In this document: positions 5,964 through 7,877 of the stretch, one piece after another
Numbering within the stretch: position 1 is the first letter of the stretch
Layout of the letters: the number at the start of each line of letters is the position of its first letter
DNA from: Planctomycetota bacterium
GTDB lineage: Bacteria; Planctomycetota; MHYJ01; JACQXL01; JAVHLO01
Length of the DNA: 7,877 bases
Assembly (NCBI GenBank): GCA_031082105.1
Contig: JAVHLO010000157.1
Span: 1 to 7,877 of the forward strand
Reading direction: 5' to 3'
Translations under genes and position numbers: made by a program
Notes under the pieces: model-generated
What the model saw: only the letters and a program-made list of their open reading frames with translations
What the model was told of the DNA's origin: nothing
The model's database searches: none

Positions 5964-6818
5964 ATGCGCTGCAAGATGGTTGTCTGTGTGCTGTGCCTCC
6001 TGTCCACGGCCGCCGTGCTGAACGGCCAGGAGCCGACCAATGACAAGCCGATACTCGATTGCAGGAAACTCGTCCTGGACGTTGCCACCGCGCTCGAGAC
6101 GAAGGACTTCGAGGCAATCAGCCGCCTTTCCGGCGAGGAATTCGACGAGGACGAAGCCGCCCAGATGAAGAAGGACCTCGACGAATTCGAAAAATCCGGA
6201 AGGCTGGCGGACATAACCGGCAGACTGCGGCTCTTCCCGAAGGTGGGCACGATCCCCGCCTGGGCGGACAGGGTCGATGTGGAAATCGACTATCTTGACG
6301 GAAACAGGGAAGGGGAAATCCAGATCAAATTCGAGCTGAAGAACAACATCTGGATCGTCCGCGATTTCGACGCGGATACCGGGAAGGAAATGTCCCCCGA
6401 AGAGCTCGACGAGTGTACCCCGGCGATATCGAAGGCCCCGGCGGAAGGACAGAAGACCATCGACGCGGGCATGCCCGAGCTGTTCAAGAACACGCTGGCC
6501 GCCATGAAGTCCAAGGACTGGAACACCGTGCGCAAGCTTTTCCGCGACGCGCGCAATTCCTCGGACAACGAACTGGAGCAGGATCTGCAGAAGGCTCAGG
6601 AGCGGGCCGGGGGCAAGTTCTTCGAGCTGGCCGCCCAGCTCCCCGATATCGGTCCCGTCCCGGCGCCGATTGCCAAGTTCGAATTCTGCATGTCCGGCAT
6701 CCTTGAAGGAAAGGAAACGGAAGTCGATATCCAGTTCGATTGGCGCGCGGGCGAGACCATGCTCGACGATCTCGACGTCACCCACCAGGCGATGGAAGAG
6801 GAGCCAGAAGAGAAGTAG
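5964..6818 (+). CDS. Secreted two-module protein of unknown function, paralogue B
   Basis: This 284-residue protein is colinear with paralogue A. The signal peptide (core VVCVLCLLSTAAVLNG) keeps the same N-terminal cysteines C3, C8 and C11. Module 1 covers about 37-138 (ALETKDFEAISRLSG helix, FPKVGTIPAW turn, EIQIKFELKNNIWIVRDF strands) and module 2 about 168-272 (AMKSKDWNTVRKLF helix, VPAPI turn, EVDIQFDWRAGETM strands). The linker-proximal string APAEGQKTIDAG (158-169) and the segment DLQKAQERAGGKFFELAAQ (207-225) are almost identical to A. B is visibly more acidic than A, especially in residues 59-75 and in the tail (EEEPEEK against KEPPANK), suggesting functional divergence. C33 and C151 are retained, while A's C131 is Ile and B's own C242 replaces Gln. 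Function is unknown; an extracytoplasmic role is inferred from the signal peptide. Confidence 0.85.
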   Translation: MRCKMVVCVLCLLSTAAVLNGQEPTNDKPILDCRKLVLDVATALETKDFEAISRLSGEEFDEDEAAQMKKDLDEFEKSGRLADITGRLRLFPKVGTIPAWADRVDVEIDYLDGNREGEIQIKFELKNNIWIVRDFDADTGKEMSPEELDECTPAISKAPAEGQKTIDAGMPELFKNTLAAMKSKDWNTVRKLFRDARNSSDNELEQDLQKAQERAGGKFFELAAQLPDIGPVPAPIAKFEFCMSGILEGKETEVDIQFDWRAGETMLDDLDVTHQAMEEEPEEK

Positions 6819-6939
6819 CGCAGGAGCGAGCGAGATCCCTCGCCACAACCTCTCGGAAGTCCGCGGAGAGTCCCGAGAAGGCGTCGCGGGCCCGCTGCCC
6901 GCAGCTCTATTTCCACAGTTCACCCATCTCGGAACAGCC

Positions 6940-7877
6940 ATGCACTTCGTCAAGATGCACGGGCTCGGCAACGATTTCGTCCTCGTTCGCCGCAAAGGGC
7001 GGCTGGACACGCAGGCGGCCTCGCGGCTCGCGGTCCGGCTCTGCGACCGGCGGCGCGGGATCGGGGCCGACGGATTGATCTTTGTCCTCCCCTCCGCGCG
7101 CGCGGACTTCCGCATGCGGATCTTCAACGCCGACGGCAGCGAACCGGAGATGTGCGGCAACGGGATCCGCTGCATCGCCCGCTTCGCGCGCGACGAGAGG
7201 CTCACCGCAAAACAAAGCATCTCCATAGAAACTCTGGCCGGCATCAAACGCGTCTCGATTGCCGGCCGGCTCGTCACGGTCGACATGGGCGCGCCGGTGG
7301 TCGAGGCCGCGGCCATCCCCGTGAGATGGCCGAAGGACCGCGTCGTGGAAGAGCCGCTGGCCGTGCCCCGCGCCCTACTCGCGCGCGCCGACGGCGGCCG
7401 CTCCTCGAGACAGGCCGCGCTCAGGATCACCTGCGTCTCGATGGGCAACCCGCACTGCGTCGTCTTCGTCCGGGACGTCCGCGCTTTCCCGGTCGGGACG
7501 GTCGGCCCGTTCCTCGAACGCCACCGGATCTTCCCGAGGCGGACGAACGTCGAGTTCGTCGAGGTGCTCAGCAGGGGCGCGATTGCGCAACGCACATGGG
7601 AGCGCGGCGTCGGCGAGACGGACGCGTGCGGGACCGGCGCGTGCGCGGCGGCCTATGCCGCGTTCATCACGCGCAGGACCGGCCGCAACGTTGCCGTACA
7701 CCTGCGCGGCGGGGCGCTGCGCATATCGCTGGCGGACTCCGGCCGGCTCATGATGACCGGCCCCGCGGAACGGGTGTTCGCGGGCGAGTTCCAGCCCCGG
7801 GGCGCCCGTAATACCCTCACCCCCGCCCTCTCCCAAAGGGAGAGGGAGAAAGGGTCCCCTCTCCCACTGGGAGAGGG
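6940..7877 (+). CDS. dapF: Diaminopimelate epimerase, 3' end beyond window
   Basis: DapF interconverts LL- and meso-diaminopimelate in the lysine/peptidoglycan pathway by a cofactor-independent two-cysteine mechanism. Family landmarks are complete: KMHGLGNDF (5-13), GIGADGL (40-46), FNADGSEPEMCGNGIRC (62-78) with catalytic C72, SMGNPHC (167-173), TNVEF, and ERGVGETDACGTGAC (221-235) with catalytic C230. The usual C-terminal motif MTGPAERVFAGEF lies at 272-284, where DapF proteins normally end. Here the frame stays open for at least 28 more codons through the palindromic repeat, giving TLTPALSQREREKG and onward to the window edge, so the true stop is not visible. The start is set by conservation of the N-terminus; only a weak GGAA lies 5 nt upstream. 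The 121-nt gap after paralogue B holds no clear promoter, so read-through from upstream is possible. Confidence 0.93.
   Translation, partial: MHFVKMHGLGNDFVLVRRKGRLDTQAASRLAVRLCDRRRGIGADGLIFVLPSARADFRMRIFNADGSEPEMCGNGIRCIARFARDERLTAKQSISIETLAGIKRVSIAGRLVTVDMGAPVVEAAAIPVRWPKDRVVEEPLAVPRALLARADGGRSSRQAALRITCVSMGNPHCVVFVRDVRAFPVGTVGPFLERHRIFPRRTNVEFVEVLSRGAIAQRTWERGVGETDACGTGACAAAYAAFITRRTGRNVAVHLRGGALRISLADSGRLMMTGPAERVFAGEFQPRGARNTLTPALSQREREKGSPLPLGE
7811..7877. repeat. CCCTCTCCC/GGGAGAGGG palindromic repeat doublet, cut by the right edge
   Basis: Following CCCTCACCCCCG, two hairpins with the same perfect 9-bp stem CCCTCTCCC/GGGAGAGGG occur in tandem: 7826-7846 (loop AAA) and 7857-7877 (loop ACT), separated by AGAAAGGGTC. 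The string is typical of a widespread dispersed intergenic repeat in bacteria, whose translation LTPALSQREREKG recurs in predicted proteins (recollection, not searched). It is a different family from the repeat at 1568-1651. It overlaps the open dapF frame. It could act as a 3' RNA-stabilising or attenuating structure; no T-tract is seen within the window. Confidence 0.8.

Larger units (their letters stand above)
5017..6818 (+). repeat. Tandem gene duplication, period 929 bp
   Basis: Two units, each made of leader, ribosome-binding site and a 284-codon gene, are arranged head to tail with starts 929 bp apart. The proteins align without a single gap, at about 57% identity by my hand count (161 of 284). 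The C-terminal module is more conserved (about 75 of 110) than the N-terminal one (about 53 of 110). The divergence shows an old duplication kept by selection, not a recent assembly or recombination artefact. Confidence 0.9.

Noticed and set aside
6886..6902. GCGGGC/GCCCGC 6-bp hairpin between paralogue B and dapF
   Set aside because: No T-tract follows and such GC palindromes are common by chance in this composition; not called as a terminator.
5946..7595. A 549-codon open frame on the minus strand across paralogue B and dapF
   Set aside because: It is antisense to two well-supported genes, has no recognisable domain, is rich in Arg and Ser, and is expected in G+C-rich coding DNA.
1..7877. 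CRISPR array, tRNA, toxin-antitoxin, phage defence cassette or integrase
   Set aside because: No regularly spaced repeats, cloverleaf-like sequences, paired small genes, nucleases or recombinases were seen on either strand.

Overview
The window is about 7.9 kb of G+C-rich bacterial DNA with tight spacing, good Shine-Dalgarno sites and six recognisable or describable genes plus one gene cut by the right edge. A diaminopimelate epimerase (meso-DAP peptidoglycan/lysine), several exported or lipid-anchored proteins, a glycine-zipper protein and a PilZ c-di-GMP receptor point to a Gram-negative-type, probably free-living bacterium. The dispersed palindromic repeats and the lineage-restricted secreted proteins resemble what is seen in uncultivated environmental phyla (planctomycete-, Omnitrophota- or Hydrogenedentes-like). 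That placement is an inference; no 16S or other phylogenetic marker is present. No prophage, IS, CRISPR, tRNA or rRNA was seen.

Layout. 1-95: pyrimidine-rich degenerate repeat downstream of selA. 96-1529 (minus): selA, selenocysteine synthase. 1530-1842: divergent intergenic region holding a pair of REP-type palindromes (1568-1651), a strong isolated hairpin (1709-1732), a near-consensus sigma70-type promoter (1747-1776) and a structured 5' leader with two hairpins, the second reaching the ribosome-binding site. 1843-3192 (plus): a large exported protein with a two-copy helical repeat, a beta-rich domain, a Cys cluster, a Tyr/His-rich stretch and a C-terminal glycine zipper. 3203-3616: PilZ protein in the same operon, followed by a likely terminator. 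3659-4888: periplasmic branched-chain-amino-acid-type ABC substrate-binding lipoprotein without a visible permease or ATPase. 5035-5889 and 5964-6818: two tandem secreted paralogues of exactly 284 residues each, each of which is itself an internal duplication. 6940-end: dapF, whose reading frame runs without a stop into a second family of palindromic repeats at 7826-7877.

How the parts fit. The promoter-leader-envelope protein-PilZ block looks like one transcription unit, so the c-di-GMP receptor is probably produced together with an envelope protein. The substrate-binding lipoprotein and the secreted paralogue pair add to a cell-envelope theme but have no demonstrable functional link. selA and dapF are housekeeping/biosynthetic genes flanking this lineage-specific envelope segment. 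The most unusual elements are the gene pair built from four copies of one roughly 100-residue module, the structured leader, and the repeat that appears to supply the C-terminus of DapF.
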